64,000 nucleotides of DNA. Source: Gammaproteobacteria bacterium HGW-Gammaproteobacteria-4 (GTDB lineage: Bacteria > Pseudomonadota > Gammaproteobacteria > Xanthomonadales > Xanthomonadaceae). Under the pieces are notes generated by a model. It made no database searches. It was not told where the DNA came from and saw only the letters and a list, made by a program, of their open reading frames with translations. Shown piece after piece: positions 63,173 to 64,000 of the stretch (the first letter of the stretch is position 1; the number at the start of each line of letters is the position of its first letter). Position numbers and translations under genes: made by a program. The stretch lies in contig PGZC01000008.1 of assembly GCA_002839995.1 (NCBI GenBank), positions 1-64,000 of the forward strand, in the 5' to 3' direction.

Positions 63173-64000
63173 TCAATGGCGGGCTTTGAGGCGGGCGTGG
63201 ATGGCATCAAACAACTGTCCGGCAATATTCAGGTCGAACTGGGTGTCGAGTTCGCGGATGCAGGTCGGGCTGGTGACATTGACCTCGGTAAGGCGGTCGC
63301 CGATGATGTCCAGGCCCACGAAAATCATGCCGCGGCGGCGCATTTCCGGGCCGACGATGGCGGCGATGCGGCGGTCGGAGTCGCTCAACGGGCGCCCTTC
63401 GCCGCGCCCGCCGGCGGCAAGGTTGCCGCGAAATTCCTGCCCTTGCGGAATGCGCGCGAGACAATACGGCACCGGTTCGCCGTCGATCAGCAGCACGCGT
63501 TTGTCGCCCTCGCGGATTGCCGGAAGGAAAGCCTGCGCCATCGCCAGCTGGCCATGTCCGGTCAGGGCTTCGAGGATCACATTGAGGTTGTCTTCCTCGG
63601 CGCGAACCCGGAAAATCGAGTGCCCGCCCATGCCATCCAGCGGCTTGAGCACGCAGTCGCGGTGGGTCTGGATAAATGCCCGCAGTTGCTCGCGATCACG
63701 GCTGACCACGGTTGCCGGGCACAGATCGGGGAACAGCAGCGCCGCCAGCTTCTCGTTCAGGTCGCGCAGTCCGGCCGGGTCGTTGACCACCAGCGAACCC
63801 TGCGCCTGCGCCAGCGAAAGAATCTGGGTGTCGTGCATGTAGTTGGCGTCGACCGGCGGGTCCTTGCGCATCAAGATTACCGGCACCGCGCCGAGCGGCC
63901 GCAGTTGCCAGGGGCCGAGCTCATACCACTGCGCGGGGTCCTCGCGCACGGTCAGCGGTGCCAGCTTCGCCATCGCAACGCCCTGGGTCAGGGCAAGGCT
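63173..64000 (-). CDS. gshB: Glutathione synthetase, cut by the window end
   Basis: ATP-grasp enzyme that joins gamma-glutamylcysteine and glycine. About 276 C-terminal codons are present; the frame is still open at the edge, and roughly 40-50 N-terminal residues are missing compared with E. coli GshB. Seen motifs: VPVILMRKDPPVDANYM, VVNDPAGLRDLNEKL, VLKPLDGMGGHSIFRV (ATP lid), YCLARIPQGQEFRGNLAAGGRGEGRPLS and FVGLDIIGDRLTEVNVTSPTCIREL. The internal ATG at 63973 is too far inside the conserved fold to be the start. It is probably the first gene of a gshB-tonB unit. Confidence 0.94.
   Translation of the reverse strand, partial: SLALTQGVAMAKLAPLTVREDPAQWYELGPWQLRPLGAVPVILMRKDPPVDANYMHDTQILSLAQAQGSLVVNDPAGLRDLNEKLAALLFPDLCPATVVSRDREQLRAFIQTHRDCVLKPLDGMGGHSIFRVRAEEDNLNVILEALTGHGQLAMAQAFLPAIREGDKRVLLIDGEPVPYCLARIPQGQEFRGNLAAGGRGEGRPLSDSDRRIAAIVGPEMRRRGMIFVGLDIIGDRLTEVNVTSPTCIRELDTQFDLNIAGQLFDAIHARLKARH

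Overview
The window is dense, GC-rich (by eye roughly 65%) chromosomal DNA of a gammaproteobacterium. It is most likely of the Xanthomonadales (Lysobacterales), possibly a Rhodanobacteraceae-like lineage. The case rests on an Entner-Doudoroff operon with a clustered glucokinase, a XanB2-type chorismatase, a RibB with a decayed RibA half, a one-chain indolepyruvate ferredoxin oxidoreductase of about 1168 residues, and intergenic palindromic repeats of the kind common in this order. No phage, plasmid, insertion sequence, CRISPR array, tRNA or rRNA was recognised. LAYOUT. 1-5130: zwf (3' part)-glk-pgl-edd-eda, glucose to pyruvate plus glyceraldehyde-3-phosphate; each of the first four junctions is a 4-nt overlap, and eda as read lacks about 32 internal residues. 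5396-8777: a LOG-family phosphoribohydrolase, pyrF and ettA. 8861-13221: a DUF2207 protein with LemA, a RidA-like protein and a CreD-like membrane protein. 13316-24591: glyA (frame broken by an apparent ~71-nt deletion), nrdR, ribD, ribE, then a YajG-like lipoprotein, a Ycf46-type AAA+ ATPase and an HDOD protein interrupting the cluster, followed by ribB(A), ribH, nusB, thiL and pgpA. 24597-33570: chorismatase, hemF, plsB, a lipoprotein, a class C acid phosphatase and Rep helicase. 33675-43889: tdk, DUF2066, a CDP-alcohol phosphatidyltransferase, an AI-2E/PerM permease, hda, pdxH, a BtuF-like protein, indolepyruvate ferredoxin oxidoreductase and a small secreted protein. 44053-52765: relA, a membrane-anchored TPR-like protein, gspL-gspM-gspN, nudE, cysQ, mazG and an Mpo1-like protein. 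53170-64000: an acyl-CoA dehydrogenase, a histidine phosphatase, DUF4426, proC and yggS on the minus strand; pilT, pilU, algH, ruvX and pyrB on the plus strand; then tonB and gshB (cut by the window end) on the minus strand. HOW GENES WORK TOGETHER. Most of the window is housekeeping: the Entner-Doudoroff route, riboflavin and thiamine cofactors, phospholipid synthesis (plsB, a PgsA-like enzyme, pgpA), control of replication initiation (hda), stringent response (relA) with nucleotide clean-up (mazG, nudE), type II secretion assembly (gspLMN) and type IV pilus retraction (pilT, pilU). WHAT STANDS OUT. Most longer intergenic gaps hold repeats: a REP palindrome family, including a five-unit array with about 60-bp period at 52779-53086, and composite nested palindromes that fill whole gaps upstream of nrdR, thiL, gspL and pilU. 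Two metabolic genes (eda, glyA) carry internal deletions that should be checked against reads. No convincing new multi-gene system was found; the repeat families are the best candidates for something undescribed.
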